Source of the DNA: Oscillospiraceae bacterium
GTDB lineage: Bacteria > Bacillota > Clostridia > Oscillospirales > Ruminococcaceae
DNA: 64,000 bases
Assembly (NCBI GenBank): GCA_015067215.1
Contig: SVMW01000002.1
Coordinates: forward strand, 29,060-93,059
Direction: 5' to 3'
Shown here one piece after another: positions 44,369 to 51,585 of this stretch (positions are counted from its first letter, which is position 1; the number at the start of each line of letters is the position of its first letter). Both the position numbers and the translations under genes were made by a program. The notes beneath the pieces are model-generated. The model ran no database searches and was not told the DNA's origin. It saw nothing but the letters and a program-made list of their open reading frames with translations.

Positions 44369-44421
44369 CTACAATTGTAGTTGTTTAACTATATACTACA
44401 ATTGTAGGAGATTTTTGTCAA
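44369..44421 (-). promoter_or_regulatory. BlaI-regulated promoter with two 12-bp operators
   Basis: On the minus strand TTGACA (44416-44421) and TAGTAT (44393-44398) are spaced by 17 bp. Two perfect palindromes CTACAATTGTAG lie at 44396-44407 (between and touching the promoter boxes) and 44369-44380 (just before the AGGAG ribosome site). Centres are 27 bp apart. The outer sequence AAAATCTC/GAGATTTT is also inverted, making a long symmetrical unit. Confidence 0.85.
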
Positions 44422-44440
44422 CTGCTGTTTTAAAACAAAA

Positions 44441-44467
44441 ATTCCCTGCCCGTAAAGAGCAGGGAAT
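44441..44467 (-). terminator. Terminator of the symporter operon
   Basis: ATTCCCTGC pairs with GCAGGGAAT; on the minus strand TTTTTGTTTT follows. Confidence 0.88.
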
Positions 44468-44488
44468 AAAGGTTGTTATTCAGTTTAA

Positions 44489-45679
44489 TTACAGGTCAAT
44501 ACTGATATCCTGTTTTTCAATGTTATGCTTTTCAACATAGCCTGTGAGCATAAGTGTCAAAGCACCATCGCCTGTAACGTTACATGCGGTACCAAAGGAG
44601 TCCTGAATTGCAAAGATAGCAAGCATAAGTGCTGTGCCGTCACCGCCAAAGCCAAGCACACCCATGATAAGACCAAGGGAAGCCATAACTGTACCGCCAG
44701 GAACACCTGGAGCGCCGATTGCAAACACCGCAAGCAAAATGCAGAAGATAATCATTGTACCAAATTCAGGAAGTTTGCCGTAAAGTACCTGGGAAACAAT
44801 CATAACAAAGAATGTTTCGGTAAGTACAGAGCCGCAAAGGTGAATGTTTGCAAAAAGAGGAACACCAAAGTCAACCATATCTTCACGCAATACACTTGAT
44901 TTTCTTGCACAGCGCAGTGCAACAGCAAGTGTAGCAGCGGAGGACATTGTACCAACAGCTGTGATGTATGCTGGACCATAGTGTTTTACAACTTCGATAG
45001 GGTTTTTGCCGGAATATGCACCTGCAACGCCATAAAGCACTGCCATCCAGATAAAATGACCAACCATAACAATCAGCACAGCACCAACAAAAATTGGGAG
45101 CTGTCTTGTGATTGTACCGTCATATGCAAGACCTGTGAATGTAAAGCAGATAAAGATTGGCAAAATCGGAATTACAACTCTGGAAACAATTGCCAGCACC
45201 ATATTCTGGAATTCAGCAAGCAGATTTGTAAATGTTTTTGCTTTTGTCCATACAGCAGCAAGGCCGATAAGGATGGAAAGTGCCAAAGCACTCATAACAT
45301 TCATAATCTGTGGGATTGCAAGGCCAAAAATGTCAGCAGGCAGTTCTTTCAAAGTTTCAGCCTGACTTGCAATTGGCATAACAGGAATAATAGCGTAACC
45401 TGCAGCCATTGATACAAATGCAGCCAGCACGGAAGATACATATGCAAGCAAAAGTGCTACACCAAGCATTCTGGTTGCGTTGTTGCCAAGCTTTGTGATG
45501 GATGGAGCAATAAAGCCGATAACAATAAGCGGAACAACAAACTGGATAACCTGACCTAAAATGTTTTTAACAGGAACAATAACCTTCATAAGTCCTTCAG
45601 GAGCAACCAAACCCAAAAGGATACCTACAACAATGCCGATCAAAAGTTTTGCCGGCAGACTGGACATAAGTTTTTTCAT
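44489..45679 (-). CDS. Dicarboxylate/amino acid:cation symporter (DAACS family)
   Basis: 396 residues, eight membrane segments with the hairpin motifs seen as GTMSSAATLAVAL and GGDGTALMLAIFAIQDSFGTACNVTGDGA, close to the SstT/YhjE-type group of the glutamate transporter family. Imports amino acids or dicarboxylates with sodium or protons. The gene lies 69 bp behind the cysteine desulfidase gene, so serine, threonine or cystine are plausible cargo. Confidence 0.87.
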   Translation of the reverse strand: MKKLMSSLPAKLLIGIVVGILLGLVAPEGLMKVIVPVKNILGQVIQFVVPLIVIGFIAPSITKLGNNATRMLGVALLLAYVSSVLAAFVSMAAGYAIIPVMPIASQAETLKELPADIFGLAIPQIMNVMSALALSILIGLAAVWTKAKTFTNLLAEFQNMVLAIVSRVVIPILPIFICFTFTGLAYDGTITRQLPIFVGAVLIVMVGHFIWMAVLYGVAGAYSGKNPIEVVKHYGPAYITAVGTMSSAATLAVALRCARKSSVLREDMVDFGVPLFANIHLCGSVLTETFFVMIVSQVLYGKLPEFGTMIIFCILLAVFAIGAPGVPGGTVMASLGLIMGVLGFGGDGTALMLAIFAIQDSFGTACNVTGDGALTLMLTGYVEKHNIEKQDISIDL

Positions 45680-45748
45680 AAGAAAATACCTCTCAATAAA
45701 ATTCTAAAATACACTTTATACAAATATATAATGTGTTATCAAAAAATA

Positions 45749-47026
45749 TTAATGGCCAATCATAATTTTGATAATTTCTTCGTTTGTTTCTTTCATGCCA
45801 AGTTTAGCCATACGGCCAACATTGAGAATTGTCTGTTCTGCAGTTTCGGCAACAATGCCGTCTTCAGGCTGCAGATCCTGAACGTTTTTGTGCAGATGAT
45901 ATCCAAGAATTGCAGCTTCAACAGCATTTGCAATTTTTGTTGCACAGCTTGCTTTTGCACCGTCGCAAACCATACCGCCGGTTGTTGCAATAGCATTTAC
46001 AACTGTATGGGAAATGCCGTCAAGGTCTTCGCCGAGCAGCCAGGCAATGCCTGCACCTGCACCTGCACCTGCACTTACAGCACCGCAGAATGCACTGAGA
46101 CGACCAATGGATGTTTTCTGGTGAATTGTAACAAGGTTTGCAAGAACAAGAGCACGGTACATTTTTTCTCTGGATACGCCAAGTTCTTTAGCATATTCTA
46201 CAACAGGCAGGGAAGTTGTAATACCCTGGTTGCCGCTGCCGGAGTTAATAATAACAGGCATTTCGCAGCCATTCATACGGGCATCGGAACCTGCAGCTGC
46301 AGCAGCTTTTGCACGGATTTCAACAGCATCGCCATAAACCTTAAGCAATGTACTGCCTACGTTGGAGCCCCAGTCACCTTTAAAACCTTCAGCAGAAATT
46401 GCTGTGTTATATTCGATCTGCCTTGTAATAACATCATCAATATCAGCAATGTCTACAGTTTCGGCAAAATCAAGGATATCAGCAAGACTGAGCAATGAAT
46501 GATCGGTCAGGCCGCTTTCTTCTTCGCCTTCAAGGTCAACGCAGTGCAAAACTTCACCGTCTTTTTCTATAAGAACAATATTTGTATGGTAATTTGCAAT
46601 TCTCACTTTAGCATAATGTTCGCCGCTGTAAACGGTAACAACAATGTCAAAAGTCATACCATTGAGAAAATGGTGAACTTCAATAGGAACCTCGGCCATA
46701 AAGGTTCTCATTTCAGCAATCTGCTCCTCAGTTACCTCAGCGATAACTTCCAGCAGCTTTTCGGATTTGCCTGCAACAATACCTGCAGTTGCAGCGGCAG
46801 GAATGCCTTTTAAGCCTGCTGTGTTAGGAACAATTACGCTTTTTACATTTTTTATAATACTTCCGCTGGCGCCAATTACAACGCGTTCAGGCAAACAACC
46901 AAGCAAATCTCTTGCTTTGGCTGCGCAGTACGCTAATGCAATTGGCTCGGTACAGCCCATAGCGGGAACTAATTCTTCTTTTAAAATCTGAACGTATGAT
47001 GAATATTTAACGTCATTTTTAGTCAT
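45749..47026 (-). CDS. L-cysteine desulfidase / L-serine dehydratase alpha-like protein (UPF0597 family)
   Basis: 425 residues. GCTEPIALAYCAA near the N-terminus, the glycine-rich NSGSGNQGITTSLPV, a long AGAGAGAG run, and cysteines in MVCDGAKASCATK are the [4Fe-4S] site pattern of CdsB/YhaM/CyuA. It breaks down L-cysteine to pyruvate, ammonia and sulfide, or serine-like substrates. The ATG at 47024-47026 follows AAAGGAG; an in-frame start at 47056 is rejected. Operon with the symporter downstream. Confidence 0.88.
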   Translation of the reverse strand: MTKNDVKYSSYVQILKEELVPAMGCTEPIALAYCAAKARDLLGCLPERVVIGASGSIIKNVKSVIVPNTAGLKGIPAAATAGIVAGKSEKLLEVIAEVTEEQIAEMRTFMAEVPIEVHHFLNGMTFDIVVTVYSGEHYAKVRIANYHTNIVLIEKDGEVLHCVDLEGEEESGLTDHSLLSLADILDFAETVDIADIDDVITRQIEYNTAISAEGFKGDWGSNVGSTLLKVYGDAVEIRAKAAAAAGSDARMNGCEMPVIINSGSGNQGITTSLPVVEYAKELGVSREKMYRALVLANLVTIHQKTSIGRLSAFCGAVSAGAGAGAGIAWLLGEDLDGISHTVVNAIATTGGMVCDGAKASCATKIANAVEAAILGYHLHKNVQDLQPEDGIVAETAEQTILNVGRMAKLGMKETNEEIIKIMIGH

Positions 47027-47125
47027 ATTGAATATTCTCCTTTCTTTTGAATACATATATCTATATTAGCCTACAAATACAAAAAAGTAAATGATTTTAT
47101 ACTGATTTTGCATATATAATAAAAA

Positions 47126-47160
47126 GGATTTTCTTAAACGTGTAAAGAATAAGAAAATCC
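47126..47160 (-). terminator. Terminator after the NifX-like gene
   Basis: GGATTTTCTT pairs with AAGAAAATCC; on the minus strand TTTTTATT follows. Confidence 0.8.
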
Positions 47161-47169
47161 ATGTGTTTT

Positions 47170-47574
47170 TTAATGACAGTTATGTTCTCCACAGTTATGA
47201 CTGTGGCAGCTATGGCCCTCACCATGATGGTGACCTTCGCCATGATGGTTGCATTCTGTGTCCGGATTGTAGTTGAGACTGCCGGCGATAAATGCTGCAA
47301 CGGCTGCATCAGCGTTGCCTTTTACACCGCCATAAATCTGTATACCTGCCTGTGCAAGTGCATTTTTGGCACCTCCACCGATACCTCCACAGATAAGTAC
47401 ATCTACATTTAATGTTTTCAGCAATCCGGCCAGTGCACCGTGACCTGAACCATTTGTACCTACTACTTCCATAGAAACGAGTTTTCCGTTTTCTGATGTA
47501 TAAATTTTGAACTGTTCTGTGTGTCCAAAATGCTGAAAAATATTTCCGTTTTCAAAAGTAACTGCAATTTTCAA
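47170..47574 (-). CDS. NifX/NifB-C-like dinitrogenase cofactor domain protein with His/Cys tail
   Basis: 134 residues. The domain starts MKIAVTFENGNIFQHFGHTEQF and contains LICGGIGGGAKNALAQAGI, as in small proteins that bind iron-sulfur or iron-molybdenum cofactor precursors. The last 27 residues hold nine histidines and four cysteines (HHGEGHHHGEGHSCH and more), a likely metal store. No nif gene is seen, so a general Fe-S or metal role is inferred. It follows the DUF134 regulator by 24 bp, a common pairing. Confidence 0.87.
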   Translation of the reverse strand: MKIAVTFENGNIFQHFGHTEQFKIYTSENGKLVSMEVVGTNGSGHGALAGLLKTLNVDVLICGGIGGGAKNALAQAGIQIYGGVKGNADAAVAAFIAGSLNYNPDTECNHHGEGHHHGEGHSCHSHNCGEHNCH

Positions 47575-47598
47575 TTTGTGAATCCTCCCTGATAACAG

Positions 47599-47937
47599 TT
47601 AATTTCTGTGCCGGTGACAGCCACCGCATCCGCAAATGGATTCTTTGCCATCACAAAGTTCATAATCCCCACCACTGATTTTTATGGCCATACCATCGAC
47701 CAAAGCCAAAGCCAGTTTGTATCGGGCAGAAGCATATATCTGCTGCACGGTGGTACGGGCGATTTGCATATATTCGCCGCACTGTTCCTGTGAAAATCCT
47801 TCTTTGTCAATAAGGCGTACTGCTTCATACTCGTCCACAGTAAGCACAACAAACTTGTGTGAGCGGTTGTTTACAGGTCGAAACTCCGCAGTATGAGGCA
47901 GATGGCAAACCTTTCGGCATTTTTTGGGTCTCGGCAT
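47599..47937 (-). CDS. DUF134 (UPF0251) DNA-binding protein
   Basis: 112 residues. PRPKKCRKVC start, helix-turn-helix VDEYEAVRLIDKEGFSQEQCGEYMQIARTTVQQI resembling sigma region 4, and a C-terminal CGCGGCHRH metal cluster. It presumably senses metal or Fe-S status and controls its own operon with the NifX-like gene. Confidence 0.87.
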   Translation of the reverse strand: MPRPKKCRKVCHLPHTAEFRPVNNRSHKFVVLTVDEYEAVRLIDKEGFSQEQCGEYMQIARTTVQQIYASARYKLALALVDGMAIKISGGDYELCDGKESICGCGGCHRHRN

Positions 47938-47968
47938 AGTGACTGTCTCCTTGATTTATGTGATATAA

Positions 47969-48019
47969 ATTATACTGCGGTTTATGGCATATGTCAATAA
48001 TGAAAACGGCATATGTCAA
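47969..48019 (-). promoter_or_regulatory. Promoter with twin direct repeats upstream of the DUF134 gene
   Basis: On the minus strand the consensus promoter TTGACA (47992-47997), 17 bp, TATAAT (47969-47974). The -35 box is part of TTGACATATGCC (47986-47997), which is repeated exactly at 48008-48019, 22 bp or two helical turns upstream. Likely operator of the DUF134 protein. Confidence 0.75.
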
Positions 48020-48132
48020 AAACTGTTCCTGTATAAATAATTTATGGTACATGGTTTGCGTATATGTAAATAATTACATTATACATATTTTTTATTTTCA
48101 GCAGGATAATAAATACAAAAGGAGGATATGAT

Positions 48133-48408
48133 ATGGCAGATAAAAAACGTGAAAAAAAGGGTACTCTTTTACAGAAGGAACTGCTGAAAATGAAACATCC
48201 GCAGAATTTCGATGATGTGGTGGATAATATTATTGCACAGACATTGGAAAGTATTGTTGAAGCAGAAACATACCCAAGAGGGAAAAATTATCACCCTGAA
48301 AATGATGGTACTCAGATATATCATTCACAAAGGGACAGAGAAAGATATGAACAGGATCCATACACTGTAGCTCAGCATATGGCGGACAGAACACGTTTCC
48401 GTCATTGA
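48133..48408 (+). CDS. Small charged protein of unknown function
   Basis: 91 residues, soluble, rich in charged residues and histidine (HSQRDRERYEQDP, then QHMADRTRFRH). I do not recognise a family. The GGAGG at 48121-48125 8 bp before the ATG, and the strong terminator behind it, support a real gene. It stands alone, divergent from the DUF134 gene, so the operators between could also affect it. Confidence 0.65.
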   Translation: MADKKREKKGTLLQKELLKMKHPQNFDDVVDNIIAQTLESIVEAETYPRGKNYHPENDGTQIYHSQRDRERYEQDPYTVAQHMADRTRFRH

Positions 48409-48444
48409 TAAACACAAGATACAGCACAATTTATAAAAATATAG

Positions 48445-48489
48445 AATACAAAGTGATACCGCGAATTGTATACGGTATCACTTTGTATT
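48445..48489 (+). terminator. Intrinsic terminator with 16-bp stem
   Basis: AATACAAAGTGATACC at 48445-48460 pairs perfectly with GGTATCACTTTGTATT at 48474-48489. The T tail is short. Confidence 0.7.
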
Positions 48490-48606
48490 ATGTAAACTGA
48501 ATTTTGTGTGAACAAAGAACAGCGCAAACATTTTTGAGCAGTGTTCATGTTGTTTGAATATTGAAAATATGTTAATATATCAATATACTCTGACGGAGGT
48601 ATTGTT

Positions 48607-49278
48607 ATGTATAAAATATTAGTATGTGATGATGAAGAGGGCATCAGAAATTTAATAGCAAAGTATGCAAAATATGAAGGCTATAGTGTTGACACTGCCG
48701 AAAACGGTGAAATCGCTGTTCAGAAATGCCGTCAGCAGAAGTATGATATTATAGTTATGGATATTATGATGCCGTATCTGGATGGATTTTCCACAGCAAA
48801 GGAAATCCGTAAATTTTCACAGATACCTATTATAATGCTTTCGGCGAGAGGTGAAGAATACGACAGAATTCATGGCTTTGAAATAGGCGCCGATGACTAT
48901 GTTGTAAAACCATTTTCTCCGAAAGAACTTATGATGCGAATAGATGTAATAATGCGGCGCGTTGCAAACAAAAAAACTGAAGAGCATGAAATATATGAAA
49001 ATGGTGGAATGGTAATAGATTTTACAGCCCGAAAAGTTGTTATTGACGGGCAGGAAGCATTACTTGCACCAAAGGAATATGAACTGCTGTTCTATCTTGT
49101 TAGAAACAAAGGTGTTGCGGTCAGCAGGGAAAGTCTGCTTACCGATATTTGGGGGTATGAATTTTTTGGCGATGACAGAACGCTGGACACACATATTAAA
49201 CTGCTCAGAAAACATATTGGTTCATACAGCAGTTTGATTGTTACTTTAAGAGGTATCGGATACCGGTTTGAAGGATAA
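48607..49278 (+). CDS. OmpR/PhoB family response regulator
   Basis: 223 residues. Receiver domain with acidic pocket CDDEEG, phosphorylation aspartate in IIVMDIMMPYLDG, and lysine in DDYVVKPFSPKEL; C-terminal winged helix with TDIWGYEFFGDDRTLDTHIKLLRKHIG. Operon with the kinase 8 bp downstream. Ribosome site ACGGAGG. Confidence 0.94.
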   Translation: MYKILVCDDEEGIRNLIAKYAKYEGYSVDTAENGEIAVQKCRQQKYDIIVMDIMMPYLDGFSTAKEIRKFSQIPIIMLSARGEEYDRIHGFEIGADDYVVKPFSPKELMMRIDVIMRRVANKKTEEHEIYENGGMVIDFTARKVVIDGQEALLAPKEYELLFYLVRNKGVAVSRESLLTDIWGYEFFGDDRTLDTHIKLLRKHIGSYSSLIVTLRGIGYRFEG

Positions 49279-49286
49279 ATTCTGAA

Positions 49287-50750
49287 ATGAAAAAATTTTC
49301 TTTGAAAAATCTCAGCATAAAATATAAAATCAATTTATACATAATGGCGTTTCTTCTTGTACTGCTTGCAGTTCTGTGGATTTTACAGGTAGTTTTTTTT
49401 TCGGCTATGTATAAGCAGGCAAAAAAAAGCGAAGCTCAAAAAGTTGCCGAAATGACAGCAAAAGTCATCAATAATGAACTCCCCGTTGAAAAGCTGGTTG
49501 AAGAGGTGGCAGAAAAAGAGGTATGTATCATTGTTCTTGATAACAATATGGAACAGATACAGTCACTTGACGGACCTAAAGAATGTGTTATTCATAAAAT
49601 GCCGTATAACGAAAAAGTTGATATTGCAAAAAATATTATCAGTGTAGAAGATACAAAACGTTACCTGGAATATGAACAGGAGGACACTACATATCGTCTG
49701 GTTACAAAATCTTACAGCAGCGAGTTCCGACTTTTCCGAGAAGACAACACTTTGCAGACACTTGTTTTTGTAAACCAGGTACCGGACGGCAAAGGCGGCA
49801 ACTATGTTATTCTGGTAAATGCACAGGCGGCCCCGATGGATTCAGTTATAAAAACATCCAGAACAGTTCTGTACTATGTAACAGTTATTACAATTATACT
49901 TGCTACAATACTTAACCTTGTTATTGCAAGAATTATATCAAAACCTATTCTTCAGATTAACGAAAAAGCAAAAATACTTGCTTCGGGAAACTATAACGTA
50001 AATTTTGAAGCAGAAGGATATAAGGAAATAAAGGAACTTTCCGAAACTATGGCACATACAGCCGAAGAACTTTCCAAACTTGAAAAGTTAAGACGGGAAT
50101 TTATTGCCAATGTTTCTCACGACCTGAGAACACCGCTCACCATGATAGGCGGATATGCTGAAGTAATGAGGGATATTCCGGGAGAAAACTCAGCAGAAAA
50201 CGCACAGGTTATCATAGATGAAACAAAGCGACTGAATAATATGGTTAACGACGTACTTAATCTTACAAAAATTCAGTCAGGCGCAGCCAAACTGAACCTT
50301 GAATATTACAATTTCACACAGAGCATTGAAAGTCTTGTTCACAATACAGTTGAAATGCTTAAAAGTGACGGTTTTGTTATCGATTTCAAATATAGTGAAG
50401 AAATTTTTGTCACTGCAGACAAAACTCTTATTAACCAGTGTTTTTACAATCTTCTTGCAAATGCAGTTACACACAGTAAAGACAGAAAAGAAATACAGGT
50501 TGTTCAGAAATCGGAAAACGGAATGGTTAAAATTGAGGTCAGAGACTTTGGCGATGGAATTGACGAAAAAATTCTGCCGCATATCTGGGAAAGATATTTT
50601 AAAGATAAAAACAAAACTTTCAGAAACATAAAAAGTTCAGGTCTCGGTTTATCCATTGTGAAAACTTTTGTGGAAGCCCACAATGGCCAGTGCGGTGTTG
50701 AATCTGCTGTAGGGAAAGGCAGCACCTTCTGGTTCAGTATAAATATATAA
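49287..50750 (+). CDS. Sensor histidine kinase
   Basis: 487 residues. Two membrane segments (about 16-40 and 192-212) enclose a sensor domain of about 150 residues outside the cell, then HAMP, the H box FIANVSHDLRTPLTMIGGY, and the ATP-binding boxes LLANAVTHS, VRDFGDGI and SGLGLSIV. Signal unknown; no target gene is adjacent, apart from the tRNA and PadR group downstream. Confidence 0.93.
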   Translation: MKKFSLKNLSIKYKINLYIMAFLLVLLAVLWILQVVFFSAMYKQAKKSEAQKVAEMTAKVINNELPVEKLVEEVAEKEVCIIVLDNNMEQIQSLDGPKECVIHKMPYNEKVDIAKNIISVEDTKRYLEYEQEDTTYRLVTKSYSSEFRLFREDNTLQTLVFVNQVPDGKGGNYVILVNAQAAPMDSVIKTSRTVLYYVTVITIILATILNLVIARIISKPILQINEKAKILASGNYNVNFEAEGYKEIKELSETMAHTAEELSKLEKLRREFIANVSHDLRTPLTMIGGYAEVMRDIPGENSAENAQVIIDETKRLNNMVNDVLNLTKIQSGAAKLNLEYYNFTQSIESLVHNTVEMLKSDGFVIDFKYSEEIFVTADKTLINQCFYNLLANAVTHSKDRKEIQVVQKSENGMVKIEVRDFGDGIDEKILPHIWERYFKDKNKTFRNIKSSGLGLSIVKTFVEAHNGQCGVESAVGKGSTFWFSINI

Positions 50751-50752
50751 AT

Positions 50753-50790
50753 AAAGCATCTGTACAGATTTGTTTCTGTACAGATGCTTT
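50753..50790 (+). terminator. Terminator of the two-component operon
   Basis: AAAGCATCTGTACAG pairs with CTGTACAGATGCTTT, then TTAAG. Confidence 0.88.
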
Positions 50791-50860
50791 TAAGAATTTT
50801 ATGCTTTAAAAATAAAAAACTGATAATAAATAATTTTTTAAAAAAAATTAAAAAAAAGTC

Positions 50861-50889
50861 TTTACAAATCGAAAATAATGTGATATTAT
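50861..50889 (+). promoter_or_regulatory. Promoter of tRNA-Gln
   Basis: TTTACA at 50861-50866 and TATTAT at 50884-50889, spacing 17 bp, 17 bp before the tRNA. Confidence 0.6.
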
Positions 50890-50906
50890 AATTGAGCGTT
50901 AAGTTT

Positions 50907-50982
50907 TGGGGTATCGCCAAGCGGTAAGGCATTGGACTCTGACTCCAACATTCCCTAGGTTCGAATCCTAGTACCCCAGCCA
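50907..50982 (+). tRNA. tRNA-Gln (anticodon CTG)
   Basis: 76 nt with encoded CCA. Acceptor TGGGGTA/TACCCCA, anticodon stem TTGGA/TCCAA with loop CTCTGAC, T loop TTCGAAT. The C34 anticodon reads CAG codons. Confidence 0.95.
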
Positions 50983-50987
50983 AAATG

Positions 50988-51022
50988 GACCGCACTCAAT
51001 CGAGTGTGGTCTTATTTTTTTT
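50988..51022 (+). terminator. Terminator of tRNA-Gln
   Basis: GACCGCACTC pairs with GAGTGTGGTC, followed by TTATTTTTTTT. A second hairpin with T run (GGGTGAAC/GTTCGCCC) lies at 51040-51058. Confidence 0.9.
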
Positions 51023-51193
51023 GTAAAAATCGTTACAACGGGTGAACATTGTTCGCCCTTTTTCTTTTTAAAAACAATTATTTTAACAAATCTGTTCTTA
51101 TAGGATATTGCAAAAGTTTGTCTGTAAGTTTTTATAAACAGCTTTGTCGAACTATTAAATGAAAAACAAAATGTGAAAATATATATAGTAATA

Positions 51194-51248
51194 TTGACAT
51201 TCTCGATAATCGAGTATATACTGTAATCAAAGATACTCGATATTCGAG
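51194..51248 (+). promoter_or_regulatory. PadR promoter with two palindromic operators
   Basis: TTGACA at 51194-51199 and TATACT at 51217-51222, 17 bp apart. Palindrome CTCGATAATCGAG (51202-51214) fills the spacer and CTCGATATTCGAG (51236-51248) lies downstream, just before the AGGAGG site at 51252-51257. Binding at either would block transcription. Confidence 0.85.
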
Positions 51249-51264
51249 GATAGGAGGTGTGCTT

Positions 51265-51585
51265 ATGCCGCGTGCAAAATTTCAGACATTGACCGAGCAG
51301 ATGTTTTATATTCTGCTGTGTCTTAAAAACGAGTGTTATGGTATGGATATACTGGACAAGGTTCCTGCAATGACAAACGGCAGGGTAAATGTAGGTTCAG
51401 GCACACTTTATAATCTGTTGGAACAGTTTATGGAAGAAGGATTTATCACAGAAACCAAGGTGGAGGGCCGTCGCCGCAGTTATCTTATTACTAAAAAAGG
51501 TAAGGAAATGCTGGATAAAGAATGCGAAAGGCTTACAGCACAGCTTGCTGATTACAACAGCATTTTCGGAGAGGGGGATTTGTAA
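51265..51585 (+). CDS. PadR family transcriptional regulator
   Basis: 106 residues. Winged helix with EQMFYILLCLKNECYGMDI, GTLYNLLEQFMEEGFI and RRRSYLITKKGKEML. Probably represses its own operon through the two palindromes upstream. ATG at 51265 is chosen, 7 bp behind AGGAGG; a GTG at 51259 is too close. Its stop overlaps the next start (TAATG). Confidence 0.92.
   Translation: MPRAKFQTLTEQMFYILLCLKNECYGMDILDKVPAMTNGRVNVGSGTLYNLLEQFMEEGFITETKVEGRRRSYLITKKGKEMLDKECERLTAQLADYNSIFGEGDL

Noticed and set aside
46036..46080. Short tandem repeat of GCACCT-like units
   Set aside because: It encodes the AGAGAGAG stretch conserved in the cysteine desulfidase family; no separate role.
45731..46498. 255-codon open frame opposite the cysteine desulfidase gene
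   Set aside because: Antisense shadow; Cys/Asn/Phe-rich with no domain and no ribosome site.
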